The notes below the pieces were generated by a model. It had not been told where the DNA came from and searched no databases. It saw only the letters and a program-made list of their open reading frames with translations. This document shows positions 13,101 to 26,289 of a stretch of DNA of 64,000 nucleotides, one piece after another. This stretch comes from Paulownia fortunei. Taxonomy: Eukaryota > Streptophyta > Magnoliopsida > Lamiales > Paulowniaceae. Position 1 is the stretch's first letter. The number at the start of each line of letters is the position of its first letter. The position numbers were made by a program, and so were the translations under genes. The stretch lies in NCBI GenBank assembly GCA_019321725.1, contig CM033115.1, positions 1,488,001 through 1,552,000 on the forward strand, read 5' to 3'.

Positions 13101-13479
13101 TAATGTCCACAAACCTCAATAATTCATGACAAGGACAGCATCACTAAAGAGCAAAACACAAATTATTAAAGTGATAACAAAAGAGAGCAATCATAGATAA
13201 ATTGAGATTTGCAATCACAAGAAGCAGAATAATTGATAAGTACTCCTCCATCACTGCAGCCATTACATGGTTCATAGAAATTACTGAAATCTTCAACAAG
13301 AAAACAGGATAACACACAAAAAGAAAAATGAAAAAAAAAAAAAGGAACCTGTATTTCTGATGATGGTGGGCTCGATTTTCAGCTTGGTACTTAGTCTTGC
13401 AAGTATCAAGGGGATACAAAATGGTGGTGCTGACCAGTGCACCCACCGCACCGGAAGTTGCCTCCACTAAAGATTCCAT
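10192..13479 (-). CDS. PNC1: Peroxisomal adenine nucleotide carrier, copy B (5 exons)
   Basis: Second tandem copy of the PNC carrier (ATP import into peroxisomes). Exons on the minus strand are 13479-13349, 11784-11553, 11025-10879, 10780-10620 and 10471-10192, with exons 2-5 identical in length to copy A. They join to 316 residues starting [10 protein letters not shown]. Carrier motifs are [22 protein letters not shown] (Lys where copy A has Arg) and YPAIRCKVMIQ. Intron 2 has the same GC donor as copy A. The gene looks intact, with mostly conservative differences from copy A. Intron 1 (about 1.56 kb) still shares stretches with copy A's intron 1, such as the segment near 12170 that matches about 5390. 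The duplication therefore included intron and 3'UTR. The kinase gene at 15756 is divergent from it, about 2.3 kb away. Confidence 0.93.
11026..11552 (-). other. GC-AG intron in PNC copy B
   Basis: Same position and phase as intron 2 of copy A: acacag/gcaagt donor and ttacttcag acceptor before PLDTASSK. The GC donor therefore predates the tandem duplication. Confidence 0.85.
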
Positions 13480-15755
13480 ATCAAAATGACTCCAACTCTT
13501 TCATGTAGATAGATTGTAGGACAAACAATAAAATTATTGAAACTAAATTGGAGTGCAAGAGTAATGAAGAAATGAATGGGGTGGGGTGGCGGGGGTGGAG
13601 AATTGGGAAAAGAATTGTGTTATTTGTAAGCCGCCAAGACTTTTGGTCGGTAACCGTGTTGGGGAGCGTGCGAGGAATGGGCGCTTGCAGTGTAATAAGA
13701 TTGCGGCGTTTTACACGTTGTTGTGTTGTTGGAGTGTGAATGGGGGCTATATTATGATGGGGAAAAAATAGTAATTTTAATTTTGTGAAATTAATATTTA
13801 AATAAATTTTTAAGATATTATAAAATTAAAAATTATTTTCTAAAAAATATTTGTTTTGAAATTATATTTCGACACCACTAACTCTCAATCATAATATTAT
13901 ATAATAATTGTATATAATAGTGTATAAATTTTCAACTTTAAGTTAAAATTTTGGATTCGATCAAATTAGATCTAACTTTGGACGGAAGATATTAAATCAA
14001 ACATTATTATGTAAAGAGTAACCATTGGGTTTGAAAACTTGGTAGAATGTGTTTTTATTGAGAAATATTTTATACAATTTTTTTTCTTCCCTTTATTAAG
14101 TTCCAACCTAGTTTGGATAGGGTCCTGTATGGGTCTGTTTTGTTGCTGGATTTCGTGGGATTACACAATCCAATATCTGGTTTGATTTAGAGCCCATGAT
14201 ACAATCCTGTTCGACAATCTTGTGCTCGCCACTAAACGGGTTTGGGCTTGGTAAATGCTCAAGGCCGATATAGACATTTTTTGTCTATAAATTTCACGAG
14301 AAATTTTAGTTGGATATTAAGGTTTTAATCTTAATCAAACTCTACCTAAGCCAATGATAAAAAGAAAAAAGAAAAAGTTCTACATATAGGAACTGATATT
14401 GTAATCTTCTGATTCATAAGAATTTAACGGTCAATTCTTTTTAAATATTCAATTTAATGATGATTTTTTATCTACAATACGAAAAATCGTTAGAAGCGCC
14501 AATTAGAGTAAAAAATATGAAGATAATTAAAAATATAAAAGAATGAATTAAAACGTGCTATAAGTTAAACGTGGGCGTGACATTTATAAAAATTATAAGA
14601 AGAGTTGTGTTTCTATTCCATTTAATAGGGCGTGTTTGGGTTGGATCTATCATATTATTTGTTTTTCATAAATATTATAGAGTCCATCGTCAATAAAAAA
14701 CTAAATTAAGTAGGATTACTTCCCAATTATACATTATCTAACTTTGTTAAATTTATGTTGCTATGCGATGAGAAATTAAATTTTTAATTATTTCAAATTC
14801 ATCTTATGGAGAAAACAATTGTGATGCAATTTTAATTATATATAAAATATTTGACACAAGTGACATATTTTTTTATGTTTTTTGGTTTATACAACCCTAT
14901 TTATAAATTGTGTGGCTATGCATTCCATTCTCTATAAATAGCTAAAATCCATTACCTCTTTTATAAAATTAAAATTTCCTATCCCGTGATGCCTGAAATT
15001 TACGTGAAAAGAAAATTTGTGAAAATGGATTTTTTTTTAATTTTTTACTATTTAAAAATAAAAAAATGCACTTGTTGTATTTTATTTTCATCAGAAATAC
15101 CACTTCTTTTATTTTTAAAATTTAATTTCAAACCTACTAATATTTTACATCTTTTCATACACTTATTAATCTTATTTTCAAACTTACTCACATATCATGT
15201 ATTTTCATACAGAAAATATCATAAAACACATGTGCATTTCTAAAAACCTATATAATCTACATAAATATATGATTATATTTATATCAAAATATTATAAAAA
15301 TATTTTTAACCCTAAAAATATTGAAAACTTGAAGATGAATTTGATAATAAAATCAAACGGGCATTATAAATTTTATATGCAATGAGTTTTTTTTTTTTGT
15401 TTTGGGTTTTGGGCCTAAGCCCACAAAAGATATTTTTAATTGTATTAGTAACTTACAAAAATATATATATACTTGGATTTCACGTTATGCATCCCAACGG
15501 CTCATTCCCCAATACTTTCAAATTTTCAGGGTCCAGAAACAAATTCAACAAACTATTGGGGTCAAATCCTCAAAACTAGCGGGTCAAAAATCGAATTTAT
15601 AACAATTTCTTCCTTATTTTATATTCAAACCATCCTTTTCCCTCTTCTCTCTCCATTCTCTTCACTCAAATGAACATACCCACCACAAAGAAGCCCTAAG
15701 ATTCTCTCTATTACCCACAAAGTTTGTACTGAATTACATTTCAGCCACTCCGCCG
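13480..15755. other. Divergent intergenic region between PNC copy B and the kinase gene
   Basis: 13480-13760 is GC-richer and probably promoter/5'UTR of PNC copy B. The rest is AT-rich and contains a repeat at about 14975-15375. No gene is seen. 15600-15755 is pyrimidine-rich and probably 5'UTR/promoter of the kinase. Confidence 0.5.
14975..15375. repeat. Second copy of the intron-1 MITE-like repeat
   Basis: Shares agaaataccacttct and ttcaaacctactaatatt-like segments and the aaatcaaacgggc end with the repeat at 6225-6950, but is shorter (about 0.4 kb). It lies a few hundred bases upstream of the kinase start codon. Confidence 0.5.
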
Positions 15756-18700
15756 ATGCAAGACTTCATAGGCTCCGTTCGCCGATCCCTAGTTTTCAAA
15801 CCCTCCCGAGAAGAACCCGCCGGATTTGGAGGAATCGTGGAAAAAATTGGGTCGAGCATCCGGAAATCGCGAATCGGACTCTTTGCGAAGCCTCCGGTTC
15901 ACGCACTGCCTCCAATTGTGACGCCGCAGAGAAATACCGTAAAGGCGGCGCCGTTGATGGAGGAGGAGGAGCCGCTGCCGCCAATGGAAGAAGCCGCTGT
16001 GGAAGAGGAGGCGTGTGTAGTTACAGATAAAAATGACGTAATGCTGGTGTCAAAAGCAACAAAAGAAGAAGAATCGAAGAAGAAGGAGGTTTTATTGCCC
16101 CCACCAATCCGGTGGAGGAAGGGGGAGTTGATTGGGTGCGGCGCGTTTGGGAGGGTTTATATGGGGATGAATCTTGATTCGGGCGAATTGCTAGCTGTCA
16201 AAGAGGTCGATATTGTTGAATTATTTCTTCACATATTAAAAATCTTTTATCGCCAATTTAGCTGAAGTAAGCGAAAATTTACTAGAATTGTCCTGCACAA
16301 TTAGTATCATCAAATTAAAAGTTTCTAAATATAATTGAAGATCACCAAAAAAGAAATAAATCAATGTACAGATTAGCAAATGTCTCCTATAATTATTTTG
16401 TACTAGAATTTCCTTCGTGTTTTGTTAGAAAGCACAGGAAAATGTTTTCTGTATTGTTTTTCACATAGGAATAGTAAGTCCAGTCAGAGCCTTAATTGGA
16501 TCTTTCTTTTGAATTAATTAGCATTTGTTTGGGTTTTATTCTATGTAATTTGTTGATCGGTTTCTTTTCTCTGTTTTGTCTTTGTTGGATTCAGGTTGCA
16601 ATTTCGACAAACAGTGCTTCAAAGAAAACACAAGTAATGCCATTGTTTTGAGCTGGTTTATGTATACTATATTTTATCTTTCTACTAGTGTAGTGCCAAT
16701 TTCTTCAAAATTAATAGTATGATGAAATTGTAATAATTTCTACAATATTAATTATCTGAAGGAAGTTCTTCCTTTTTCAGGAATATATTAGGGAGCTTGA
16801 GAAAGAAGTGAATCTCTTGAAAAATCTCTCGCATCCAAACATTGTGGTGAGTTAAGATAAATTTTTTTTGTTTAAAAGTGAGTGCTTTTTTAACCTGTGA
16901 TCTGAGTGTATATTCTCTTGTTGCTCAGAGATACTTGGGTACTGCTAGAGAGGAGGATTCATTGAACATATTACTGGAATTTGTCCCAGGTGGATCCATC
17001 TCATCTCTCTTGGGAAAATTTGGGTCTTTCCCAGAATCTGTAAGTAATCAGCTTATGATGTAAGGCAAAATGTCAGAAAATTGACATATACCTGAATGTT
17101 TGCGAGATATTTGCAACTTAGGCCTGGATACGACGTTCTTTTTAGATATGGAATCAGCTTCTTGAAGTTTATGATTGATAATTCAACATTATATGAAAAA
17201 TTCTTAAGCCATTCTGTTTAGCAAGTGGATTACAACAATTTACACCAAATTGACTTGTTTGGAAACTCAATTGCTGTCGTGGAACCTCATACTGGTGTTC
17301 AGAGCTTTTTAAACTTATCTCTATATTTGCATTTCAGGTTATTAGAATGTATACGAAACAACTGTTGATAGGGCTAGAATATCTGCATGAGAACAAAATT
17401 ATGCACAGGGACATCAAGGTATTTTCTCTGTTCTAATGGTATTTGGTATCATTAAGAGGCATTACATGCTGAACAACTCCCTGAGTTGATAATTTGGGAT
17501 GTGTTAGGGAGCAAATATTCTCGTCGATAATAAGGCATGCATTAAACTTGCCGATTTTGGGGCATCCAAGAAAGTTGAAGCATTGGTATGTTGTTCTTCA
17601 TTTTTTGCAGGCTTTTCCTATTTCTCCTCAGTAAATGTTGCATTGTAACTGCTTATTGAATGCTGCTGCAGGCTACTGTAACAGGTGCTAAATCAATGAA
17701 GGGTACTCCGTATTGGATGGCTCCTGAAGTTATTGTTCAGAGCGGTCATAGCTAGTGAGTAGAACACACACCTCAGTTCTTCTAGGTGGTGAAGTTAGCA
17801 TTCGTTTACATGCTGCACATTCATTTAAGTAGTGCATACAACATAATCCATTTGTGCTAATCTATATCTTTTTGTGTCCTATTAGCTTCCCTACTACAAC
17901 TATTGTAGACCAAAAACTATTTGAATAGTCTGACCTTGTATTTTATATGTCTCCTTTGTAGCATGATATCTTATAATTATTCTAGATAATGCTTTCTTAA
18001 GTTTATGGTACTGAAAGCTGGGTGATATGAATTTGAATGAAACACTGTCGTCGAAGTTATTGCTGGGAATTCTTGTCGTGTACCTTTTCCAATTTCTCCT
18101 TAGTAGACATTGCACAAAAAGCTGCATTGATACCAAGCTAAAAAAGTTTTAAATGTAATAAATCAAAGTTATTGCTGGGAAATCCTGCTACCTTCTGGTG
18201 TAGGATATGAAGTATTGGGATCCCTTCAAACTATTGAATTGTGTTGTCCTATTTGATTTGCTTTCTCTTCATACACTGCTATTCCCACTCAAGACACTTT
18301 CTGTTCTGGACTTTTCATCTGTCTGCCTACACCTGAGGTCCTGAACTAAATCTACATTCCTGCATCTGAACTGCAGCTCTGCGGATATATGGAGTGTTGG
18401 ATGCACCGTCATTGAAATGGCTACTGGAAAGGCTCCTTGGAGTCAGCAATATCAGGAGGTATACCCCAATGTTGTGAATACACTCATTTTAAGGTTAACT
18501 GTTTCCTATTTTATCATCAATTAATTCGGGTTCTAACAGTTGGTGGCGTTGTAGGTTGCTGCTCTCTTTTATATCGGGACAACTAAGTCTCATCCACCAA
18601 TACCAGAGCATCTTTCCACTGAAGCAAAGGACTTTTTGTTAAAATGTTTACAGAAGTATGTGGCTTATATTATCATTTTCTTTTGCCTATTTATCCCTTT

Positions 18701-21082
18701 GAATGCTTAAATTGGCCTTCTGTATAGTAGTTGATTGTCCTTTGAAGAACAATAAAAAGATATGAGGTATTCTTTTATTTGTTTGTCTTCCCCTCTTACT
18801 CCAGTCTTCATGTTCAACTTCATAAATTATGGCAGGGAGCCAGACCTGAGGCCTACTGCATCAGAGTTGTTAAAGGTAGTGCCAAGTTTAGCCTATTTTG
18901 GCTTTCTCGTTGTGACCACTGCATTACATTACTCACGCCAGGGGAACATGACAGCAGTTACGCTGTGGTGAAACTATATTTTGGTAATGTAAACTTGAAT
19001 TATTATGTGGTGATCTTAATTAATGACATTTCTCTTGGTTTTTTCAGCATCCATTTGTTACTGGAGAATGTCGGGAATCCCATCTCAGTCTTCGCCATTC
19101 ACTTGTGGTCAGCAGATGTTTGTTTCCTGATTTATATTTCTTAGTTCTATAGGCACTCTCTTTACTAATAACCTAAATATCTGGATCAGCGGAACAGTTC
19201 TGGAAAGCGGATGGCTGATCTTGGGGTTGAAATTAAGGAATCGTAAGTGTTATGGTAAATGGATTTGGACATCTTTTTTTAACTTGCTTGAACCTGTTGT
19301 TTTAAAGGGTTTGTTCATGCCGCAGAATGAACCTAGAGGCAAAGAAGAGGTCCTGCAATGGTTTGAAGGATGTCAGTGTCTTTGGTGGCACCAGATGGTC
19401 GACTATTCATCCTGAGCAACCCTCAGAAAGAGGATCCCTGTGGCAACCTGTTAATTTTGATGATGACATGTGTCGAATTGATGACGATGATCTTGTACTT
19501 GGCGCATCTACCAAATTCACATCAACTATGGTTTCTAGTGATTGTAATCAGGTGAGGAGTAGACAACTCAGTTGTCATAAATCTCAATATTTTTCTCAAA
19601 TACAGTGATGTTTAATCCATAGAAGACTATAATGCTGATTAAGGTTCTACATTGACTTTTTTATGCAGAGTTTTAATCCTGTGTGTGAGCCCAATGATGA
19701 TTGGCCATGCAAGTTTGATGAAAGTCCAGAGTTGAATAAAAGCAGAACAGGGTTGCTTCCAAATCAAAGTATTGATTCTGGAAATAGATTCTCCCTTGCT
19801 GGTGGGGATGATTGTGGATTCACATTTCCAAGAGGGCAGTCAGGAGCAGAAGATGATGATGAAGAAACTGAATCAAAGATTAGAGCATTTCTTGATGAAA
19901 AGGTAACTCAATTTGTCCAGGAAAATATAAAACTTACAGTTGTGTACAGATTTAAAAGTGTCAGCCAGAATTTTCAAAACGTTTTCCCTATTTTGATAAA
20001 ATTTTCCACATGTTTTCTAAAATTTACATTCAATAAACAACAAGAAGATTCTAATTTTACTTCTCTTCTGTTTTCCCCTTTCTCCCATTCTCTTCGGAAA
20101 ATAAACAGAGCCTCATGTATGCTTGCTATGTTTCTATGCTTGTAGGCATTTGAACTGAAGAAGCTGCAAACACCTTTGTATCAATTCTATAATTCCTTGA
20201 ATGTTGCTGGTCCTCCAAGTCCTGTTGGCACTGGGAATAAGGAAAATGTTCCAAATAATTGCAACTTACCTCCTATAAGTAGGTCACCCAGTAGGGTAGT
20301 TAGAAGACTTTCTACTGCCATTGATGTCGAGTACAGCACAAGTCCTGGGAGTTGTTCGAGACGTGCATCAAATATGGGTGATGTAAACTCTCAGGCTTCT
20401 CAGGATGTTACTGAGCTTCTTCTTGATTCTCAGCGGGAGCCACTTACTACAAGGTATGTGAATATCTTTGCTTTTGCATATTTTCTTACTAAGATTTTTG
20501 TTTCTTCTCTAACTTGAGATTGTGACAATTTTTTGGGCTGTAGCTCTAGGTTCACTGAGATACAGAGGAAATGGAAAGAAGAACTTGATGAAGAGCTTGA
20601 AAGGACCAGAGGCAAGTGTTTCTATTCTGCTGGGCATAGCTTGGAACTGTAATGACCTGTTCAGTGTTACTGGGGCTTAATGTCAGCTCCTACTTTTTTT
20701 GAAGCAATACTCCAAATTACAAATGCATTCTCAGGAGCATGTTGAATTGTCTTAAACTTTATGCATAAGCTTCTCTTGTCCCATACTTAGCTGCTACCCT
20801 CTAGTTAACTGGTGGAGTTTCAGGAAGTACTCGTGCTCAGCATGGCTTGTATGCTTCTGATGGTGTTTGGTTGTCACGGCTTTTTGTATTCTTGTCGTCT
20901 TGATTGTTGAATGAATGCCATTGGGCATGCTCTCTTTTAGTTCAGGTTTTTCTGAAGCATGAGACAATTTCTGTATTACAGAGCTCATGCGTCAAGCAGG
21001 TGCAGCTAAAACATCTTCTCCAAAGGATCGAATTTTGAATCGACACAGAGATCGATTAAGGTTTGCATCTCCAGGGAAATAA
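15756..21082 (+). CDS. NPK1: NPK1/ANP-type MAP kinase kinase kinase (17 exons)
   Basis: MEKK-class MAPKKK of the ANP/NPK1 group, which with MKK6- and MPK4-type kinases drives phragmoplast expansion in cytokinesis and takes part in oxidative and immune signalling. Exons: 15756-16205, 16595-16633, 16781-16846, 16929-17039, 17338-17418, 17508-17585, 17672-17754, 18377-18458, 18555-18655, 18836-18875, 19048-19107, 19190-19242, 19326-19551, 19669-19902, 20146-20453, 20544-20611, 20982-21082. All phases join, giving 726 residues. The conserved N-terminus [14 protein letters not shown] is present. The kinase domain (about 118-381) has the glycine loop GCGAFG (127-132), Lys149, HRDIK (Asp247), DFG (Asp265) and GTPYWMAPE. 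An acidic stretch precedes the domain. The C-terminal region ends in a charged helix ([17 protein letters not shown]) and RFASPGK, matching the regulatory domain that binds NACK-type kinesins in tobacco. Intron 1 has a weak donor (gag/gtcgat) and intron 16 a GC donor. It appears intact. Confidence 0.95.
20612..20981 (+). other. GC-AG intron 16 of the kinase gene
   Basis: Donor accagag/gcaagt and acceptor tattacag. Reading frame and family alignment require the join G|AG (Glu) between ...LERTR and ELMRQAG, and no GT donor nearby keeps the frame. Confidence 0.8.
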
Positions 21083-21949
21083 ATGTAAGTTTTCAATAGT
21101 TTCTTAAAAATGCTCCAGTTGCTGTTTGCAATATTTATCTCCTTTCTCAAGCACGTGAGCACAATATGCAGTTTTGGTGGGACAATTGGTGCCGGTTGAG
21201 AAAATGGACTGCCTTCCAGAAGTTTGGATTCCATTAACTCGAGTGAGAATTTACTGAATGGATTGCCATGCCTGTGAGTAAATCGATTTTTGTTGCAATG
21301 CTCCTGGTATACAAGTATATCCCGTTTTCTCACTAGAGTTGTGCATAGAGCTCTCTTTGTTGGAAGTTTTATTTTATGACATAATCGTATTGCTTACCTG
21401 GCCGTAACATCATGTAAGAATTCATGTGGTGTATAAATCTTCTCTCCTTAAGCGGAAGGATTTGGAGTATGTATCTTGTTGCTGAAAAAGAAATATACAC
21501 AAGGAAGACTTCAGATTTTGTTCCAAATGTAAAATTTATGTCTATTTTGAAAGTGTATTGTATACTTCTTTTTTTTCCTTTTCCCTGTGCAGTAGTATGT
21601 GATCTGAGTTTGGCTTGATGGAATAAATATGGTGGTTATTGTAAGCTTCTGTTTTGATTTGTAATATGTTTGATGTTTCACTATTAAATTGCTAACTTCT
21701 AGCAAATATTGGTATTGCTTCCCCCATTTTTAATACCATGCATCTTTAACTGAATGAATCCCAGCCTCATATATATAACTTAACATAAGCTTCTGCTTAC
21801 TCAAGCTCATCTTTCATAAGCTCGATTAATACAAAAGACAAATCTAAATTTTGACCGACTTAGTGAGAAACACCACCTTCAAAGTTGGATAATCGTGGGT
21901 TGGCATTGCTTGTTTGAATACAAAGAAACATGATTTCTTGCAATGGTCA
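20808..21949 (+). repeat. Segmental duplication, copy 1, left part (kinase 3' end)
   Basis: From actggtggagttt inside kinase intron 16 through exon 17, the 3'UTR and on to caatgg..., this segment matches 62809-63805 at high identity with a few indels. The right part of the same duplicated block continues after an insertion, at 24909 onward. Copy 2 lacks about 54 bp here (near 21213-21266), flanked by short tgcc repeats. Confidence 0.9.
21083..21720 (+). other. Probable 3'UTR of the kinase gene
   Basis: Non-coding sequence after the TAA, partly T-rich, with several aataaa-like signals (for example near 21622). It is duplicated at about 63084-63610 with internal deletions. The end of transcription is not determined. 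Confidence 0.5.
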
Positions 21950-24908
21950 TGTAATAAGCGAGCCTTACACTACTCGTTCAATATAATTTATGCATTACAT
22001 GTTATTTATAAGTGCTTGAATTGAAACTACATAGCATGATCTGTTTTATCTTATAATCACATTTGATCATTAAATTTCTAGAAAATCTCATATAGTGTTA
22101 GTTGTCGATTCTCATAATATAATTAATCAACATTAAATTGAAATAAGAAAAAAATGAGGTTGATCAATATTGGATATCGATGGGATATATAGGTTATAAT
22201 TTTGGAAGTGTTAAAGTTGTTACTAGAAAATTTATACGATTTGATTCGATTTCATCTGGATATTTCAAAAGTATATGTCGGTAACTTACATATTTGCGAC
22301 ATTGAATATAAGATAATATGATTCAAATGTGATATTACAATATTCATTTATGTATAAGATTATATAATTTTTAATATGGACAATTATTTAAAAATCGGGT
22401 AACAATTTAAATGAACTGCTAGGAAATTAGTTTATGAATTATCTATGGTATCTTATGGTAATTAAAATAAAATGCAATAAAATTAATATATAGTAAGACA
22501 TATCTGATCTAGGCTTGAAAGATGGGTGAAATGTCAGATTTATACCATAACTACCACCTCAAGCTTGCTACAAAGTTTAAGCAAGCACCTCAAGTGCCAT
22601 CTCAAGTTTTCTTTCACTTTTGGCCATTTACCCATGACCCTCAACCATTTTTAGGGTCCAAACTCATGTCAAATTCTCTCTAAACTAGTCCTAATTGATT
22701 CCAAGTGATAGAAAAGGGCAAATGAAGCAAAATGAAGTAGTAATCACAAGTAGAAGATGAAACTGACATAAGTGAAGTTCATATACAGTTTTGACATTAA
22801 TTTTTATATTATTTGAGGATTTTGTGATTTTTTAAGATTTTTATCTTGTTCATGATGATGTTAGAGGTTATTCATAGGGTTATTATGCATAAAAGAATGA
22901 TTTATTGTTGCAAACACATAGTAAACCACTGAGAGGTAGAATCTGTGTATATGTTGATTTCTAGTTTATTGACCTTAAAATTTGCAAGAAACCTTGGATA
23001 AATTCTATATTTATCATCATGAACGTGTTTATATAGGAGTTAAGATTATGTATTTAGGTTTGGATAGCTTAGGAATTAAAATATGGTATGATAATTAAAG
23101 AAATGCTTAGAACTGTCTCCATCGAATTTCAGATTCTGTCATATGTGAAGGGGACTGGTTTTACAGAACTAAATCCATTAGTTTTGGCAAGATTATGACC
23201 TGGTTGTCTCTTTTCTAAGTGTGGTGAAAATTCGAGAGTGATTTAATATACTTAAGGGTGCCAAAACTATTAATGTCATGAAGTGCGCAAAACTGTCATG
23301 GTAGGAAAAATTTGTTTCAGTATGGTGTGAAGGGAGCTGAACTTTGGAAACTATATCCGTGCATTTTAGCCTTTCTATGACATGGTTACATTTTCTTTTA
23401 TGTTAGCTAGGTGTGATAAAAATTGGGGAATGAATGAATATATCTAAAGGTATCAAAATCATCATGCAAGTTAATGTGGCAACAAAAAAATGTAAAGTTG
23501 AGAATCTATCCAATTTGATTTATTAACATGTTCCAACATAGATGTATGCATTTGATCCGTAACATTTAGGGCGATGTTGTAAGAGTTATAATACATCAAT
23601 TAAGTGAAGTTAGTATACATTTAAGATGTGGAACAAAGGTACGTAGAATGTTGTATTCAGTTATAGTTTCTAAGTGGTAATGTTGTTTAGTTAGTTTGAA
23701 ATTCAAGATCTTTATACTATATTAGGTATAATGAACTTGTTAATTGAGAATGATGATTCATATCTTATATTTTTACAAATTGTTTCACATCTAGAGTTGG
23801 GGAGTAATACTTAAGAAATCTAGAAGTAACACACAATCGATCAAAAGTAAGTAAAGATTCATTTGCAACTACAATGCATAAACATAGTAAATGTGTGATT
23901 TATATATAATATCATAGATCATGTGTGCATAACAGATGGCATGCATTATAGTCATTCATATCCATTGAGCATATATATATATATGGGCATTGGCACATGC
24001 ATACATCATATACGAACATTGTGATAAATTTTGCATTGCACAGTATGATTCTGAGAAACAAAAATATTTTGCTGACCACTACTAGTGCACCGAAACATGC
24101 ATGGATTTGCAGGTTCGGGTGCATGAATTTTCATGTATATGAGTATGCATGGATTTACATGCTTATATCATTATTGGTCATTGGATTATGGTGGTGTGCA
24201 AAGTTCTTTTTCGGTGCATGGAATAGTAGCATTGGTTAGGGACCCAAGAAAGAAATGATTTTGAGAGAAATGTTTTGATGCATGGAATTGCATTATGGGC
24301 ATAACATTTTGAGATGCATAACTTGATATTGTGGATTATTCTTTGACATACATAATCTTTATTTGCTGAGCGTTAGTTGATATAGTTTATGCATTGTAAG
24401 TGAGTCTGGTGATACTTGATACCATGGACTTGCTAGGCAAGTCGTTGGGGTTTCTGCAGGTTTTGAGGATTAGTGTACATGAATGACGACCTGTTGGGTT
24501 GTGTTGTGGGTATATTTTAATTTTTATATTCATTATTATTATGTAAATTGTTGACTATATATAAAGGGCTATAAGATGCAAAATGTTCTTACTTATTCCG
24601 AAAGTAAAGGCTATTATTTTTATTTTTGAATCTATCGTATTATAACTTTGGTATGCCGTATCCTATATAACTCTTGAAATTTGATATTAAATCAGTATGA
24701 GAATAGCGTGACTATGATGAGTGTTGTGTTTTTATATAAACGGTGATTTTTTTATATGTAGAGTTATATGCGAGAAAACACTTTATTATTTCTCAAAGTG
24801 CCACATTTGACAAAAATAAATATATATATATACACTTTCACACACATGTGCTACCTTATCAAAATTATTGTTATAACAATATCTATATTTAATATTGGGG
24901 GTGTTATA
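21950..24908. mobile_element. Probable solo LTR (about 2.96 kb) inside the duplicated block
   Basis: This DNA is present here but absent from the other copy of the duplicated block, which reads straight across the site (caat-ggcta-tgatgcagg at 63794-63812). The insert begins TGTAATA and ends GGGGGTGTTATA, like decayed TGTNACA...TGTTACA LTR ends, and is flanked by ggtca and tgtta, both decayed from a 5-bp ggcta target. It has no coding capacity and no primer-binding site after its end. A TATA-like tatataaaggg lies near 24556. Length and end sequence resemble Tekay/Del-type chromovirus LTRs; that lineage call is inference. Confidence 0.6.
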
Positions 24909-25400
24909 TGTTATGGTGTAGGTAAGAGAAAGAAGGTGCTGTCTGCTGTAAACCTGACTCAAGAGCCAAAAAGTGATCAACCACCGTGTTTCCCAACAAA
25001 TGCACATTATATTTCCTTATATGATTAAATTTTCAATCAAAATGATGGCCAAGAAGAATCTCAAATAATTCTCTATTATAATCTAGAAAAACAGATTTGT
25101 TTAGTTTAGAAATAATATCTCCTATGAATATGAAGCACAAAAGGACAATAAAGTGGTTTTCTCGAAATAAAAAATAGGCATGGAGTGTTGGACAATGTAA
25201 ATTTATTTAAACTGGTAACTTCCTTGAGATTTTTGAAAGATATTGGAAGAGACTTGAGAAGTTCATGAGGAGATGTTTGTGAATGATAAGGTGTGGACAA
25301 GTCTTTTTCCTCTTTTCCCACCTCAAGACTTTTTGGTAAGAATGACCTAAGTTTTGGAGGATTTGCAGAAACTAAGGTCATTTTAATTTAAAAGAAAGGC
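24909..25400 (+). repeat. Locally dispersed repeat, copy 1 (also right part of the duplicated block)
   Basis: 24914-25100 matches 63806-63995 nearly base for base (ggtaagagaaagaaggtgct..., gaaaaacagatttgtttag). 25010-25400 also matches the reverse complement of about 42300-41575 (for example ccaagaagaatctcaaat and tttttggtaagaatg). No open frame or known domain is seen, so its nature is unknown. Confidence 0.75.
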
Positions 25401-26289
25401 GCTCGCATGTAATTTTTGGATGGATCGGGTTTCCTTCATCCAAAGGTTCTTAATAGAGCACTGTTGATCTACATTAATATTATTTCATTAAGGCTAGGAG
25501 CATGAGAACCAACTATGGTGCTGAAATTTCTTTTTTATTTTTTTATGCCATATTAAATCCTCTCTTTTTTTGGTATATTTTTTTGTCCAAATTCGATATT
25601 GGAACCTCACAAAATATGCCCCTATTCGCACTATTCTCACCAAACAAAAATAGAGTATTATTCATCAAGTATTATATGAATAAATATAATACGTGTACTA
25701 AATATTTTATCTAAAAAATATAGAGTATTAATTGGCGGTTTCAAATATGTATGAAAAATGAAAGTATTTTTTTATTATTCATATGTACGTATACTATACG
25801 AATATAGTATGAGTTTGAACTAATAGAGCGACTCTTTGACTTCGAGTTGGCATTTTAGTGGATCTTGAATGTCGGGAGAGTAAAATATAATTCGGATGGA
25901 TTTAAACAATGGTCATTCCAAATCATCAAAAAAATAATAAAATACAAAAAGAATTAGTTCATTACATGGCAAAAATAAGTGAGATAAGTCCCTACAAGAA
26001 CCATAATTCCAAGTACAAGTTTAAGGACTCGGCAAGCTCAAGCTCACCCCGTAATTTATGTCAACAATGTAGTAATCTTGTTTGTGTTACACCACTGCTT
26101 ACAACCAAAAAGATTGCAATTGTTCATCTATTTTTGCCATTTGGTACTGGCCTTGGCCTTGGTGTTGCTCTCCACCAATTTGTACAATGCCTTTGGTCTC
26201 TATTTAGGACTTCACCGACACATATAATGTGATTCTCTCTCTTTCTTTCTCTCTCCAATAGTATGGACCCTTAAATCATTATGTATGGA

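Noticed and set aside
16206..16265. Open extension of kinase exon 1
   Set aside because: The family sequence continues at the exon at 16595; this is read-through into intron 1.
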